A stretch of 64,000 bases of DNA, taken from assembly GCA_028280415.1 (NCBI GenBank), contig JANQLV010000016.1:62001-126000 (forward strand), given 5' to 3'. Position numbers and translations under genes: made by a program. Source of the stretch: Saprospiraceae bacterium. Lineage in GTDB: Bacteria > Bacteroidota > Bacteroidia > Chitinophagales > Saprospiraceae. The notes under the pieces were generated by a model that ran no database searches, was not told the origin of the DNA, and saw nothing but the letters and a program-made list of their open reading frames with translations. The stretch's first letter is position 1, and every line of letters starts with the position of its first letter. Shown piece by piece: positions 1-10,094 of this stretch.

Positions 1-714
1 TCGGAGATAGCGGGTCGTATGGCAACTCAGGAAGGTGCAAAGTATCTGGAAAAACCAATGGGGGGTATAGGTATCCTCCTAGGAGGTGTTCCCGGTGTAC
101 AACCGGCAAAAGTGATGGTAATCGGAGGGGGTGTCGTCGGGACACAGGCGGCTAAAATGGCTGCCGGTCTTGGAGCCAATGTAAAAATCCTCGATATCAA
201 CCTCAATCGTTTAAGATATCTGGCAGATGTAATGCCACCGAATGTAGAAACGATCCACTCTAATGAATTGATGATTCGCAGATTGGTGCAAAGATCTGAC
301 TTGATCATCGGAGCCGTACTAATCCCCGGAGCAAAAGCACCAAGCCTGATCACCAGAGATATGCTCAAAACGATGCGCCCGGGTACAGTGATCGTTGATG
401 TTGCAGTAGATCAGGGTGGTTGTATCGAAACCTGTAAGCCAACTACCCACGCCAAACCAACTTATGTAGTTGACGGAGTAGTTCACTACTGTGTCGCCAA
501 TATGCCGGGAGCCGTACCTTATACCTCTACAATTGCATTGACCAACGCTACTTTACCCTACGCAATAAAACTAGCCGACAAAGGGTGGAAAAAAGCTTGT
601 ATAGAAGATGAATCTTTAAAGCTCGGACTCAATGTTGTAAAAGGAAAAGTCGTTTATAAAGCAGTAGCGGATGCTTTCGGCATGGACTTAACCGATGTTA
701 ATACTTTTTTATAA
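1..714 (+). CDS. ald: Alanine dehydrogenase, C-terminal part (5' end outside window)
   Basis: The reading frame is open from base 1, so about 237 C-terminal residues of a roughly 370-residue enzyme are present. The first residues read SEIAGRMA, matching the conserved segment that precedes the NAD domain in this family. A Rossmann loop (GGGVVGTQAA) follows, then an ILDIN acidic strand end that would bind the NAD ribose, a VDVAVDQGG segment carrying the family's catalytic aspartate, and ANMPGAVP near the C terminus. The enzyme reversibly deaminates L-alanine to pyruvate and ammonia with NAD+ in the cytoplasm. The ATG at base 19 is internal and is not the true start. The next gene, ornithine aminotransferase, lies 52 bp downstream on the same strand, so the two may be co-transcribed for amino-acid catabolism. 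Confidence 0.93.
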   Translation, partial: SEIAGRMATQEGAKYLEKPMGGIGILLGGVPGVQPAKVMVIGGGVVGTQAAKMAAGLGANVKILDINLNRLRYLADVMPPNVETIHSNELMIRRLVQRSDLIIGAVLIPGAKAPSLITRDMLKTMRPGTVIVDVAVDQGGCIETCKPTTHAKPTYVVDGVVHYCVANMPGAVPYTSTIALTNATLPYAIKLADKGWKKACIEDESLKLGLNVVKGKVVYKAVADAFGMDLTDVNTFL

Positions 715-766
715 TAGCCGGGAACAGATTCCGCATTAATTCGTATACCAAATAAAAATCAGGGTC

Positions 767-2041
767 ATGATAGAACAAAGTACATTATCTTCGAAAGAAC
801 TGATGCAAATGGAAGATCGTTATGGGGCACATAATTATCATCCGCTTCCGGTAGTACTCTCACGTGGAGAAGGTGTCCATGTCTGGGATGTTGAAGGCAA
901 AAGATATTATGATTTTCTCTCTGCTTATTCTGCAGTTAATCAGGGGCATTGTCATCCAAAAATCATCAATGCTTTGAAAGAACAGGCCGAAACGCTCACG
1001 CTCACCAGCCGGGCTTTCTATAATGATATGCTTGGGCCTTATGAAAAGTATATGACCGAGTATTTCGGATATGACAAGGTATTGCCGATGAATACCGGAG
1101 TGGAAGGTGTAGAAACGGCACTTAAGCTTTGCAGAAAATGGGCTTATGATGTAAAAGGTATCCCGGCTAATGAAGCAAAGATCATTTTTGCCTCCGGTAA
1201 TTTTCACGGCAGGACCATGGGCGTCATTTCTGCTTCGGTGGATCCCTCCAGTACAAAAGGCTTTGGGCCCTATATGCCCGGTTATGTAATTATTCCATAT
1301 AATGATCTGGAAGCGCTGAAAAAAGAACTGGAAGACCCGAATGTTGCTGGTTTTATTGTTGAACCGATTCAGGGAGAAGCAGGTGTGGTTGTTCCGGATG
1401 AAAATTATCTGCCAGATGCCTATCACCTTTGCAAAGCGCATAATGTGCTTTTCATTGCCGATGAGGTTCAAACCGGCATTGCAAGAACAGGGCGTTTGCT
1501 GGCTACCTGTGGTAATTGTAATTGCGAAAATGGCTGTGAGAATAAACCAGAAGTACGACCGGACGTTCTGATTCTTGGCAAGGCTCTTTCCGGAGGTGTT
1601 TTTCCGGTATCGGCTGTCCTGGCAGATGATGAAATCATGCTGGCAATCAAACCGGGAGAGCATGGTTCGACCTTTGGTGGTAATCCTTTGGCCTGTGCCG
1701 TTGCGATGGCTGCTTTGGAGGTAGTGAAAGAGGAAAGGTTAGCCGAAAACGCTGATCGCCTTGGTAAAATGTTTAGAGCACGGATGCAGGAACTAGTCGA
1801 GAAATCAGATTTAGTCCATCTCGTAAGAGGTAAAGGATTGCTCAATGCAATCGTCATCAACGATAGCGAAGAAAGCAAGACTGCCTGGAATATCTGCGTA
1901 GCATTGAAAGAAAATGGCCTTTTGGCAAAACCTACACATGGCAATATCATTCGTTTTGCACCACCTTTGGTAATGACGGAGGAACAATTGCAGGAATGTT
2001 GCGATATTATTGAAAAAACCATCCTTGAGTTTAAGCAATAA
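767..2041 (+). CDS. rocD: Ornithine aminotransferase (class III PLP enzyme)
   Basis: This 424-residue protein is a full-length class III aminotransferase that should convert ornithine and 2-oxoglutarate to glutamate semialdehyde and glutamate. It opens with the OAT-type [13 protein letters not shown] segment. It carries [10 protein letters not shown], the PLP-binding aspartate in [10 protein letters not shown], the Schiff-base lysine K272 in ILGKALSGG, and STFGGNPLA. An unusual Cys cluster (C248, C251, C253, C257; CX2CXCX3C) sits just before the lysine loop. From memory, similar Cys-rich inserts occur in other Bacteroidota OATs, but I cannot verify this here. The gene follows alanine dehydrogenase and ends at a strong hairpin terminator shared with the convergent kinase gene. 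Confidence 0.93.
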   Translation: MIEQSTLSSKELMQMEDRYGAHNYHPLPVVLSRGEGVHVWDVEGKRYYDFLSAYSAVNQGHCHPKIINALKEQAETLTLTSRAFYNDMLGPYEKYMTEYFGYDKVLPMNTGVEGVETALKLCRKWAYDVKGIPANEAKIIFASGNFHGRTMGVISASVDPSSTKGFGPYMPGYVIIPYNDLEALKKELEDPNVAGFIVEPIQGEAGVVVPDENYLPDAYHLCKAHNVLFIADEVQTGIARTGRLLATCGNCNCENGCENKPEVRPDVLILGKALSGGVFPVSAVLADDEIMLAIKPGEHGSTFGGNPLACAVAMAALEVVKEERLAENADRLGKMFRARMQELVEKSDLVHLVRGKGLLNAIVINDSEESKTAWNICVALKENGLLAKPTHGNIIRFAPPLVMTEEQLQECCDIIEKTILEFKQ

Positions 2042-2072
2042 ACGATTTATAGTATATTTCTTTTTATACAAA

Positions 2073-2110
2073 GAAGCCCGGATTTCAGTGAAATCCGGGC
2101 TTCCTCATTT
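2073..2110. terminator. Bidirectional hairpin terminator
   Basis: A perfect 13-bp stem (2073-2085 with 2091-2103, loop CAGTG) lies between two convergent genes. A T-rich tail follows on the plus strand. The minus-strand side is also T-rich, so it can serve both rocD and the histidine kinase. Confidence 0.85.
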
Positions 2111-4090
2111 TTAGACGAGATCTTTTTTTATGGTAAAGAAAAAACTGGTTCCTGCCCCGGGTTCTGATTCCAGCCAGATTTCCCCTTTGTGTTTCTCCAC
2201 TACGCGTTTGCAATAAGCCAGACCGATACCGGAGCCTTCAAATTCTTTTTTGCCATGTAACCTTTTGAATAAAGCAAAAATTTTCTCAAAGTATTCTTTT
2301 TGGATACCTATCCCATTGTCTTTGATTTGGAAACGCCAATATTGATCGTCTTCTTTACAGGAGATATGAACCTCAGGCACACTATCGGGTTTTTGAAATT
2401 TAATCCCGTTGGCAATCAGGTTTTGAAAAAGCTGAGTCAACTTCGTTTTATTCGCAAAAATTTTCTCCGGAATATTTTCATCAACAATAATTACCGCATT
2501 TTTTTCCTTGATATTTGCATTCAGGTTTCTCTTTACATTGTTGAGAATATGCTGCAAATCCAATTTGACAACTATATTTTCCATCGAGTTGATCTTGGAG
2601 TAAATGAGTAAATCATCGATCAACTTATTCATATCTTTTACGGCTTCGAGTACAAAATTCATGTATTCCTGTTCTTCTTGCGTCATCATCCCGGCAATCT
2701 TCCTGCGAAGTAATTGAGTGAAATTGCCAATTGTTCGCAAGGGCGCTTTGAGGTCATGTGAAGCGATGTAGGCAAAATTTTCCAACTGCGAATTAGACTC
2801 GATATATTGTTCGAGTTTCTGATTCTGCAGATTTAATTCCTTTACCTGTTTTTTGATGAGTTCCTTTGCCTGATGTTTTTCAGTAATATCCTGAATAGCC
2901 GCCAGATCATAGATAATCGCTCCTTGTGGGTCCCTGACAGTTGAAGCGGCTATATTTACCCAAATAACCTCTCCGCTCTTTTTAATATATCTTTTTTCAA
3001 AATCAAAGGGCGAATAATTTTCTTCCCTTGATTTCCTAAACTTTTCCTTATGGATCGTATGATCATCCGGATGGGTTAAATCATAAGCGGTCTTCTGCTT
3101 AAGTTCTACCTCCGAATACCCCAGCATAGTACAAATTCTCGGATTCGCATTTTCGATTCTGGCCGTTTCGTTACAAATCATCAATATCCCGAGCGGACTT
3201 TCTTCAAAAAGATTTCTAAACAAAGCCTCTCTGCGAATCAAGCCAATTTGATGCTCGAAAAAATTGATCTCCTTAGATATCTTTTCTGTAACTAAAGGAA
3301 CAATCCGCTTGATAAGCATCTGATTGGATAATGGCCGGGTATTCAGTAAATGCAGGCAACCGATTACTCTGTTTTTATCATATAGTAAAATACCTTGTGA
3401 ATGACTAAAAGCAAGCCCTACGTGTCGACTATAAGATTTTAGCACTTTGGTATTGGTATTTACAAATGGAATATTATCCTGATCAGGTTTGATGAGTTGA
3501 ATATCTTTTTGCTCGAAATGAAAGCCCAAATCAGTTTTGATTTCGCCATTCGACCAGATAAATCTGGCATTAAATCTTTCATTTTCGAAATTGGATATGG
3601 AAATAACCGGTATATTCAATAAAACCGAAAGCATCCGGAATATTTTCTTAAAAAACAGCCCCAAATCCTGATACTTGTAATGGTCAGAAGTCACATTTAC
3701 GGCGGCCTGAATACTTTCTTTTATCGTAACATCTTCCAATAGTAGCCAGCCCCCGCTAAAAACATTATATTGAAAAGCACCAATTAACTTTACACTGGCA
3801 ATCAGAATCGTATCGTCTTCATGAACGAGTTTTCTGATAAAATTAAAACTGGTAGATTTCCCCGTTTGTAATTCCTCCATATATTGCTCCAGTTCCCCAT
3901 CTCTAAATAAACCAAATCCTTTTAATGTATTCACTTTCTGCCTTAAACGCAGCAATTTCTCAAAAGAACTATTATAATTGCTAACTTCAAAATGCTGATT
4001 GAAGCAGGCAATAGAAATAGCATCCGTACTGAGCAACGCATTGACTAATGGCCCATTAAAAGATATGGTAGCAGGTTTCTCCAAATCCAA
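2111..4090 (-). CDS. PAS-domain sensor histidine kinase (orphan)
   Basis: This 659-residue kinase has no signal peptide or obvious membrane segment, so it should sense in the cytoplasm. It has an N-terminal PAS-like region (about 15-125), a GAF-like region (about 135-275) and a clear PAS/PAC unit (about 287-400) with YIKKSGEVIWVNIAAS. A helical linker leads to the HisKA domain, where H445 in ASHDLKAPLR is the expected phosphorylation site. The HATPase domain (about 540-655) shows the N-box NLIANGIKF, then DNGIGI and EGSGIGLAYCK. The phytochrome-like HisKA variety is common in Bacteroidota. No response regulator gene is adjacent, so its partner is unknown. Signal type cannot be inferred. Confidence 0.9.
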   Translation of the reverse strand: MDLEKPATISFNGPLVNALLSTDAISIACFNQHFEVSNYNSSFEKLLRLRQKVNTLKGFGLFRDGELEQYMEELQTGKSTSFNFIRKLVHEDDTILIASVKLIGAFQYNVFSGGWLLLEDVTIKESIQAAVNVTSDHYKYQDLGLFFKKIFRMLSVLLNIPVISISNFENERFNARFIWSNGEIKTDLGFHFEQKDIQLIKPDQDNIPFVNTNTKVLKSYSRHVGLAFSHSQGILLYDKNRVIGCLHLLNTRPLSNQMLIKRIVPLVTEKISKEINFFEHQIGLIRREALFRNLFEESPLGILMICNETARIENANPRICTMLGYSEVELKQKTAYDLTHPDDHTIHKEKFRKSREENYSPFDFEKRYIKKSGEVIWVNIAASTVRDPQGAIIYDLAAIQDITEKHQAKELIKKQVKELNLQNQKLEQYIESNSQLENFAYIASHDLKAPLRTIGNFTQLLRRKIAGMMTQEEQEYMNFVLEAVKDMNKLIDDLLIYSKINSMENIVVKLDLQHILNNVKRNLNANIKEKNAVIIVDENIPEKIFANKTKLTQLFQNLIANGIKFQKPDSVPEVHISCKEDDQYWRFQIKDNGIGIQKEYFEKIFALFKRLHGKKEFEGSGIGLAYCKRVVEKHKGEIWLESEPGAGTSFFFTIKKDLV

Positions 4091-4289
4091 AACATTTATT
4101 TACTAACAATACACCAATAGACTTTAGGGAAATAAGCAATCAGTTAGTACTGAATCCATAATTGATGGTACGGTAATTAAGAGAGTGGGTTGCTGAGGTA
4201 GCTAAGTATTTAATAATCATTTCAGCTATATCTCTGATAGAATACAATAATTAAGCCTATTTTTACCAAAAAAAATTTCTCAAAAGATA

Positions 4290-4778
4290 ATGAAGGCGAT
4301 AATTATTTTGGGTAGCGCCCGAAGCGATGGAAATACGTCTATGATTTGTGCCTATTTGAATCAGCAATTTGATCTGGATTTTTGCAATTTGAATGATTAT
4401 ACTATCGGTTATTATGACTATGCGCATCAACAAAACGACGATTTTTTTCCGCTCATGGAGAAGTTGATCCAATATGATACCTTTATTTTTGCTACACCCG
4501 TTTACTGGTATTCCATGAGTGCCCAAATGAAAACCTTTCTGGATCGTTTTACAGATTTACTAAAAATCAGAAAAGACCTGGGACGACAACTGCGAACAAA
4601 GAAAATGAAGGTTATTTGTTGCAGTTCTGATCAGGAAGAATATCCCGAATTTTGGAAACCATTTGAGCGATCAGCAGAATATTTGGGGATGTATTATGCG
4701 GGGAATGTACACACCTGGATCGCCGAAGGACAGGTTCCGGCAAAAGTTAAAAATAGGTTAAAACAGTTGTTTTCATAG
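4290..4778 (+). CDS. Flavodoxin-fold NAD(P)H-dependent FMN reductase/oxidoreductase
   Basis: This 162-residue protein has the flavodoxin-like fold of the NADPH-dependent FMN reductase family. The N-terminal strand is followed by GSARSDGNT (residues 8-16), which would bind the FMN phosphate. The segment ATPVYWYSMSAQMKTFLDR is the characteristic second flavin loop. It should be cytoplasmic and reduce FMN or a small electrophile with NAD(P)H; the true substrate cannot be inferred. It is divergent from the kinase across about 200 bp and stands alone. The ATG at 4290 is preferred because the flavin strand begins immediately after it. Confidence 0.85.
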   Translation: MKAIIILGSARSDGNTSMICAYLNQQFDLDFCNLNDYTIGYYDYAHQQNDDFFPLMEKLIQYDTFIFATPVYWYSMSAQMKTFLDRFTDLLKIRKDLGRQLRTKKMKVICCSSDQEEYPEFWKPFERSAEYLGMYYAGNVHTWIAEGQVPAKVKNRLKQLFS

Positions 4779-5026
4779 GGTTCAAATAGTGAATCATAGT
4801 CTCTTTTTAAAGAAAACATCGTCTAAAGCCTAGGCGTACAGAATGAAGTTTGTGTCAAAATTTTTATAAATTCGTCGCAATAAATAAAGGATTGAACCAG
4901 TTTGTGCATTATCAGTGAAACAGAGTCGCCCGCAATCCACGAACAATTCAATATAAAGAACTTATTATCAAGCTTTTACATTTTCCCAAATTCAATCCGA
5001 CTATTAGAAACACCAATTTATAGAAG

Positions 5027-8000
5027 ATGAAATTTCAAAAATTCCTTTTTATTCTCTTCCTAAATTTGTCTGGCCTCCAATTGACTGCTCAACAAACCAC
5101 AGTCTTTACAGATGCTAATCGAGCTTTTAAGCTGGGCAAAGAACACTATGACAACGGTTTGGTGGCTAAAGCTCAAAATGAGTTTGAAAAAGCTGTTTTA
5201 TTATTACAGCCCACCAATGAGCCCGAATCGGAACTTTTGCGTATGAAAGCAGAGCTGTTTTATGCTAAAAGTGCCGTACGACTCAATCTACCAGAAGGCG
5301 AAAAGCTGGTTCTGGATTTTGCCAGAAGATACGACCCTGATCCTCTGGCCAATGAAGCGATAATTGAAATGGCAAATTACTATTATAATGATCGCCAGTA
5401 CGAGAAAGCTATTCAGCTTTTTTCCAGTATTGATACCTACGATCTCAACCGGGAACAACGATCAGAAGTAAGATTCAAACAAGGCTATTGCCATTTTTAT
5501 AAAAAGAATTTTAGTGCAGCCGCCTCGGCTTTCCGCGAAATTAAAGATATTGATAATCAGTACTACTTCCCGACCAATTACTATTACGGGATTACACAAT
5601 TTTATGAAAACAATTATCCCGAAGCAATAAAAAGTTTTGAAAGGGTACAGCGCTCCAATAAGTATAAAGTTTACGTACCTTATTACATCACGCAAATTTA
5701 TTTTGCCCAGGGCCTTTATGATGATGTTATTGATTATGGTGCCAAAAAAGCACAAAGTCCCGGATTGAAAAATAAAGCAGAAATCAATCAACTGGTGGGT
5801 CAAGCTTATTTTGAAAAAGGAGATTACAACCGGGCCCTACCCCATCTGGAATATTTTGCCGACAATTCGAATAAAATTCGGGCGGAGGATTATTTCCAAA
5901 TTGGTTTTACTCAAAAAGAAACCGGTCATTGCGACAGAGCTGTCAAAAATTTTGAAAAACTAAAAAATGTCAATAATCCCCTCGGCCAAAATGCAATGTA
6001 TAGCCTCGCCGATTGTCAAATCCAGAATGGCGATAAGCAGAAAGCAAGAAATGCCTTTAAAGTAGCGAGTAGAATGAATTTTGACCGCAGCATTCAGGAA
6101 GAATCTTCTTTCAATTATGGAAAGCTGTCTTATGAATTGAATTACGATAGAGAAGCTGTCCCCGCACTACAAAAAATACAGGCCGATTCAAAATACTACT
6201 CCGAGGCACAAACCATGCTGAGTAATATTTTCCTCAACACCCGGGATTATGAAAGCGCCTTGAATCTTTTGGAAAAGATTCCGAATAAAACACCCAAGAT
6301 GCGGGAAACCTACCAAAAAGTTGCTTATTTCAGTGGTTTACAACTGCTCAAAGACGGGAATGATGCCAAAGCAAAACAGCGCTTCCAAAAATCACTTGAA
6401 AATCCGGTCGATAACCGGACAAAAGCGCTGACCTATTTCTGGTTGGGCGATATCGCCAGCAAAGAAAAAAAATATAATGAAAGTGCGCAACAGATCAATA
6501 AATTTACAACACTGGCCAAAAACATGAATAACCTGCCGGATGAGTCTTCGCTGTTTATGGCGAATTATACGATGGGGTATAATTATCTTAAGCAAAAAAA
6601 CTACAGTGGCGCTTTAGGTTTTTTCCAGGAAGCGATAGCAGGGATTCGTCAGAATAGTATGTTTATTAACAATGATTTTATCACGAAAAATATACTTGGA
6701 GATGCTACATTACGCGCCGGCGATTGTCTTTTTAAAAGAAATCAATACAGTCAGGCCATTCGCTATTACGATGATGCCGTAGCCAATAAATACAGTGGTT
6801 ATGTTTATGCCCTGTATCAAAAAGCGATCATTGAAGGTCTCCGTGGAAATACTACCGAAAAAATTCTCGCTTTGGAAAGTATTGCTGATGATTATTCAAA
6901 TTCTGAATATGCTGATAATTCCCTGTTGCAACTGGGTATTACCTATCTGGAAATCAGTCAATTTGACCAGGCTGTTTCCGCCCTGAAGAAGCTAATCCGG
7001 GAACATAAAAATTCCGAGCTTTACAACGAAGCTTTAATCAAGCTCGGATTGATCAATTATAATCAGGGTTCAGTTGCCACTGCTATCGATTATTACAAGC
7101 AGGTATTTTCGCATAATCCAACAGCAAAAGAGTCGGAAGCGGCACTTACCGCTCTGGAAGAAATCTACGTAGATGATCTTGGTCAGCCGGATAAATACTT
7201 TGCCTTTCTCGAAACGATTCCGGGATATAAAGTGGACTCCAGCGAAAAGGAAGCAATCAGTTTCAAAGCTGCCGAATCCCAGTTTGAAAATGGCAATTAC
7301 GAAAAAGCAGTTACCGCTTATACTAATTATCTGAGGAAGTACCCTGCCGGCAGAAATAGTTTACTTGCTTATTATCACCGGGGAGAATCATACAGTGTAT
7401 TAAAGAGATATAGCGAAGCACTTAGGGATTACGAATATGTTGCCAATAAGGGCCCGGGAAGATACTTTGCCAAAGCTTTGCGTAAAGCAGCTCTAATTGC
7501 CTATAACTATGAGCAGGATTTTCAAAAAGCCTATACCTTCTATGCACAACTGGAAGCAACTGCAGAAAACAGTGAAACGCGCTTCGAAGCTCAATTGGGT
7601 GCAATGCGTAGTGCCTACCGTACCAATAATTCGCAGGCCGTGGCCAGTATGGCGCAAAAAGTTAGTGAGAACCCGGCCGCTACCGACGGACAAAAAGCAA
7701 CAGCCTATTTTTATATCGGAAAACTAAGACTGGATGAAAAAAGCTATGATAAAGCATTAGCTGCATTTAACGAAGTAATCCGTCTCAGTAATGATGAACA
7801 AACTGCAGAAGCAAGATATCTCGTGGCTTATATTTATTATGTACAGCGCGATCTTGACGTAGCGCAGCAATTGTGTTTGAATGCCAATCGGGAAAGTGCC
7901 GGATATAATTACTGGATTGCCAAAAGTGTTATCCTGCTAGCGGATATTCTTGCCGAAAAAGGAGATTTATTCAATGCACAGGCAGCCCTCGAAGGATTGA

Positions 8001-8146
8001 TCGAAAATTACGATGAAGATCAGGAGCTGGTCAATATTGCCAAAGCTAAACTGGAAAAGCTTAAGAACCAATCCTCTAATAATAATTTGATCCGATCTAC
8101 CGAAAGTGAAACCATGGAGTTTCTTGAGGAAGAAGGAAATAGGTAA
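5027..8146 (+). CDS. Periplasmic TPR-repeat protein (1039 aa)
   Basis: A signal peptide (MKFQKFLFILFLNLSG... ending near LTAQQ) is followed by about 1000 residues of tetratricopeptide-type helical hairpins. Recurrent A/G-x-x-x-Y/F and 'AIxxFxxA/V' patterns continue from about residue 30 to 1010 (for example 'YEKAIQLFSSI', 'YPEAIKSFERV', 'FDQAVSALKKL', 'YDKALAAFNEV'). This gives roughly 20 or more repeats. It is probably a periplasmic or outer-membrane-associated scaffold. The barrel gene begins 60 bp downstream, and this TPR-barrel gene order suggests one operon and a physical partnership. No catalytic motif is visible, so the function is unknown. Confidence 0.85.
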   Translation: MKFQKFLFILFLNLSGLQLTAQQTTVFTDANRAFKLGKEHYDNGLVAKAQNEFEKAVLLLQPTNEPESELLRMKAELFYAKSAVRLNLPEGEKLVLDFARRYDPDPLANEAIIEMANYYYNDRQYEKAIQLFSSIDTYDLNREQRSEVRFKQGYCHFYKKNFSAAASAFREIKDIDNQYYFPTNYYYGITQFYENNYPEAIKSFERVQRSNKYKVYVPYYITQIYFAQGLYDDVIDYGAKKAQSPGLKNKAEINQLVGQAYFEKGDYNRALPHLEYFADNSNKIRAEDYFQIGFTQKETGHCDRAVKNFEKLKNVNNPLGQNAMYSLADCQIQNGDKQKARNAFKVASRMNFDRSIQEESSFNYGKLSYELNYDREAVPALQKIQADSKYYSEAQTMLSNIFLNTRDYESALNLLEKIPNKTPKMRETYQKVAYFSGLQLLKDGNDAKAKQRFQKSLENPVDNRTKALTYFWLGDIASKEKKYNESAQQINKFTTLAKNMNNLPDESSLFMANYTMGYNYLKQKNYSGALGFFQEAIAGIRQNSMFINNDFITKNILGDATLRAGDCLFKRNQYSQAIRYYDDAVANKYSGYVYALYQKAIIEGLRGNTTEKILALESIADDYSNSEYADNSLLQLGITYLEISQFDQAVSALKKLIREHKNSELYNEALIKLGLINYNQGSVATAIDYYKQVFSHNPTAKESEAALTALEEIYVDDLGQPDKYFAFLETIPGYKVDSSEKEAISFKAAESQFENGNYEKAVTAYTNYLRKYPAGRNSLLAYYHRGESYSVLKRYSEALRDYEYVANKGPGRYFAKALRKAALIAYNYEQDFQKAYTFYAQLEATAENSETRFEAQLGAMRSAYRTNNSQAVASMAQKVSENPAATDGQKATAYFYIGKLRLDEKSYDKALAAFNEVIRLSNDEQTAEARYLVAYIYYVQRDLDVAQQLCLNANRESAGYNYWIAKSVILLADILAEKGDLFNAQAALEGLIENYDEDQELVNIAKAKLEKLKNQSSNNNLIRSTESETMEFLEEEGNR

Positions 8147-8206
8147 TCAGAGCGCTGGAAGAACGAGGTGCATGTTTCTTTTTTGTTCTTTTTTAAAATA
8201 AAAATA

Positions 8207-9832
8207 ATGAAGCTTATCAAAAATATAATTTGCGTTTTCATCTTGAGTGTACTTTCATATACTGTATATGCTCAACCGGGAGAAGAACTTCCTTCTGAAG
8301 AAGTGGAAATCATTAAAGACTTTGAAGCCGCTTTGGAGGAATCCAATCGCCTGGAAGTAAAACCGGAACTTCCACCACTGGATACCAACTCCCGTAAATT
8401 AATCTATACGATTCCATCCAAGTCTTTACAGGTAGAATATTTACCCCCGAAGATCAGGCCAATTGCAATGAAGCGGGATGCCATCCCTCCGATTTATAAG
8501 GGATTTGTAAAACTTGGTTACGGGATTCCTTCCTCTCCTTATGCAGAGGCTTCTTATCATACTTCTGATCCCGATAAATACGAAGTAGGATTGAATTTCA
8601 AACACCATTCAGCCAATTTTAGAGATATAGAAAACCAGCGCTTTTCGAGAACCAATGCCGGAGTCGACGGAACCTATTTTCACGAAGAGGGATTCGCTAT
8701 TAATGGAAACATCGGCTTCGATGCAAACCAGGTACATTTCTATGGTTATGATCAAGAAGAACAAACGAATGTGAGCAGAGAACAGGTACAACAACAGTTC
8801 AATACCTTTACCCTGGGCGGACAGCTATTTAATGGCGAACGGACACAGGGGGATCTCAGTTATTATGCCGGCTTTGATTTTTACAGCTTGCAGGATAATT
8901 TCGCTTCCGGAGAAACTAATCTGGATATCGATCTGGGACTAACCAAATGGTTTAACGAGCAACATGAACTAACCGTTCGCATTACTACGGATTTCACGAC
9001 TTTCGAAGATACAGCCAAGCAAAATCTAAACAACTTTTACCTGAATCCAACTTTCACTTTCCACGGTGATTTTTTCAAAATAAAGGTTGGAGGAAATCTG
9101 ACTTCAAATGATGACAAGTTCACGGTTTTCCCCGATGCCGAAGCTTCCGTAAATGTGGTAGGAAATAAATTATCCGTCTTTGCCGGAGCGCGGGGGGATT
9201 TACATAAAAATACGTTCAAAAACCTGAGCGATTATAATCCTTTCATCGTTTCCAGAGGTTTTGATATTCGCAACTCCAGTTATTATGACTTCTATGGTGG
9301 TATTCGCGGTAATCTGGCAGTGCTGGATTATCAAGGGCAAATTGGTTTCAAAAGGGTTGATGATATGGCAACCTTCCTGGGAGACCCCATTGATACCCTG
9401 CGTTTTGATGTATTGTACGATACAACCGATATTTTTTATATCAAAGGGACGATCAATGCTTATCCGGTTAAAGGTTTGGAAGTCATCGGAACAATTGGTT
9501 CCAATGTATATTCTTTGAATAATTTTGAAAAGGCCTGGCATCTCCCGGCTTTCGAAGTAAATGTTGGTTTGAATTACACGACAATGGAAGACAAACTTCG
9601 ATTAAAAGCGGAATTATTTGTAGAGAATGGTGTGCCTTATATCAATGATGCGGGAGAGACAGATAATCTCAATGGGCTCTTTGATTTGAGTTTCGGTGCT
9701 GATTATCGCTTGTCGGATAACTTTGGGATATTTTTCCAGCTTAATAATCTGGCAAACAACAAACGACAGCGCTGGGCAAATTATCCAACCTACGGGATCA
9801 ATATTCTGGGCGGGCTAACAGCGCGGTTCTGA
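8207..9832 (+). CDS. Outer-membrane beta-barrel protein (TonB-receptor-like barrel without plug)
   Basis: The frame opens at a GTG at 8168, but the ATG at 8207 gives a clean signal peptide (MKLIKNIICVFILSVL...VYAQ), so the protein is 541 residues. A proline-rich acidic linker (about 23-100) precedes many alternating amphipathic strands, for example 'AEASYHTSDPDKYEVGLNFK', and the chain ends in an aromatic residue (LTARF), as barrels do. No plug domain motif or TonB box was recognised. The close spacing behind the TPR gene suggests an outer-membrane complex formed with it. The substrate is unknown. Confidence 0.75.
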   Translation: MKLIKNIICVFILSVLSYTVYAQPGEELPSEEVEIIKDFEAALEESNRLEVKPELPPLDTNSRKLIYTIPSKSLQVEYLPPKIRPIAMKRDAIPPIYKGFVKLGYGIPSSPYAEASYHTSDPDKYEVGLNFKHHSANFRDIENQRFSRTNAGVDGTYFHEEGFAINGNIGFDANQVHFYGYDQEEQTNVSREQVQQQFNTFTLGGQLFNGERTQGDLSYYAGFDFYSLQDNFASGETNLDIDLGLTKWFNEQHELTVRITTDFTTFEDTAKQNLNNFYLNPTFTFHGDFFKIKVGGNLTSNDDKFTVFPDAEASVNVVGNKLSVFAGARGDLHKNTFKNLSDYNPFIVSRGFDIRNSSYYDFYGGIRGNLAVLDYQGQIGFKRVDDMATFLGDPIDTLRFDVLYDTTDIFYIKGTINAYPVKGLEVIGTIGSNVYSLNNFEKAWHLPAFEVNVGLNYTTMEDKLRLKAELFVENGVPYINDAGETDNLNGLFDLSFGADYRLSDNFGIFFQLNNLANNKRQRWANYPTYGINILGGLTARF

Positions 9833-9850
9833 TTTCGGATTTATTGTATA

Positions 9851-9907
9851 GGGATATTGATTAAAGATTATTAAATGTTTAGCTCCTGATTCTTTAATCA
9901 ATATCCC
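9851..9907. terminator. Long inverted repeat downstream of barrel gene
   Basis: A perfect 17-bp inverted repeat (9851-9867 and 9891-9907) with a 23-nt loop begins 18 bp after the barrel stop codon. It lacks a good T-run. It may act as a transcript-end or RNA-stabilising hairpin rather than a classical intrinsic terminator. Confidence 0.5.
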
Positions 9908-10094
9908 CTACTCTTTCCGGTTCCATTTCTTTTTTACAATATTTTTCCATCCTGCTTTTCTGTGTCCAAAGCTTCCCGACCCTTAGAGTATTCTTTATTG
10001 AAAAACAGAATGCCAATCATTTTCCATAAAAAAATCGAAAAAAAGCCTTCTTTATAGTATTTTAGAAGATTCTTTCAAACAAAAACATTGATAA

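Noticed and set aside
860-1663. Long minus-strand open frame (267 codons) inside rocD
   Set aside because: It is the antisense shadow of a well-supported enzyme gene and its translation has no family motifs.
8168-8206. GTG start of the barrel gene
   Set aside because: The 13-residue extension ahead of the ATG at 8207 would disrupt an otherwise clean signal peptide.
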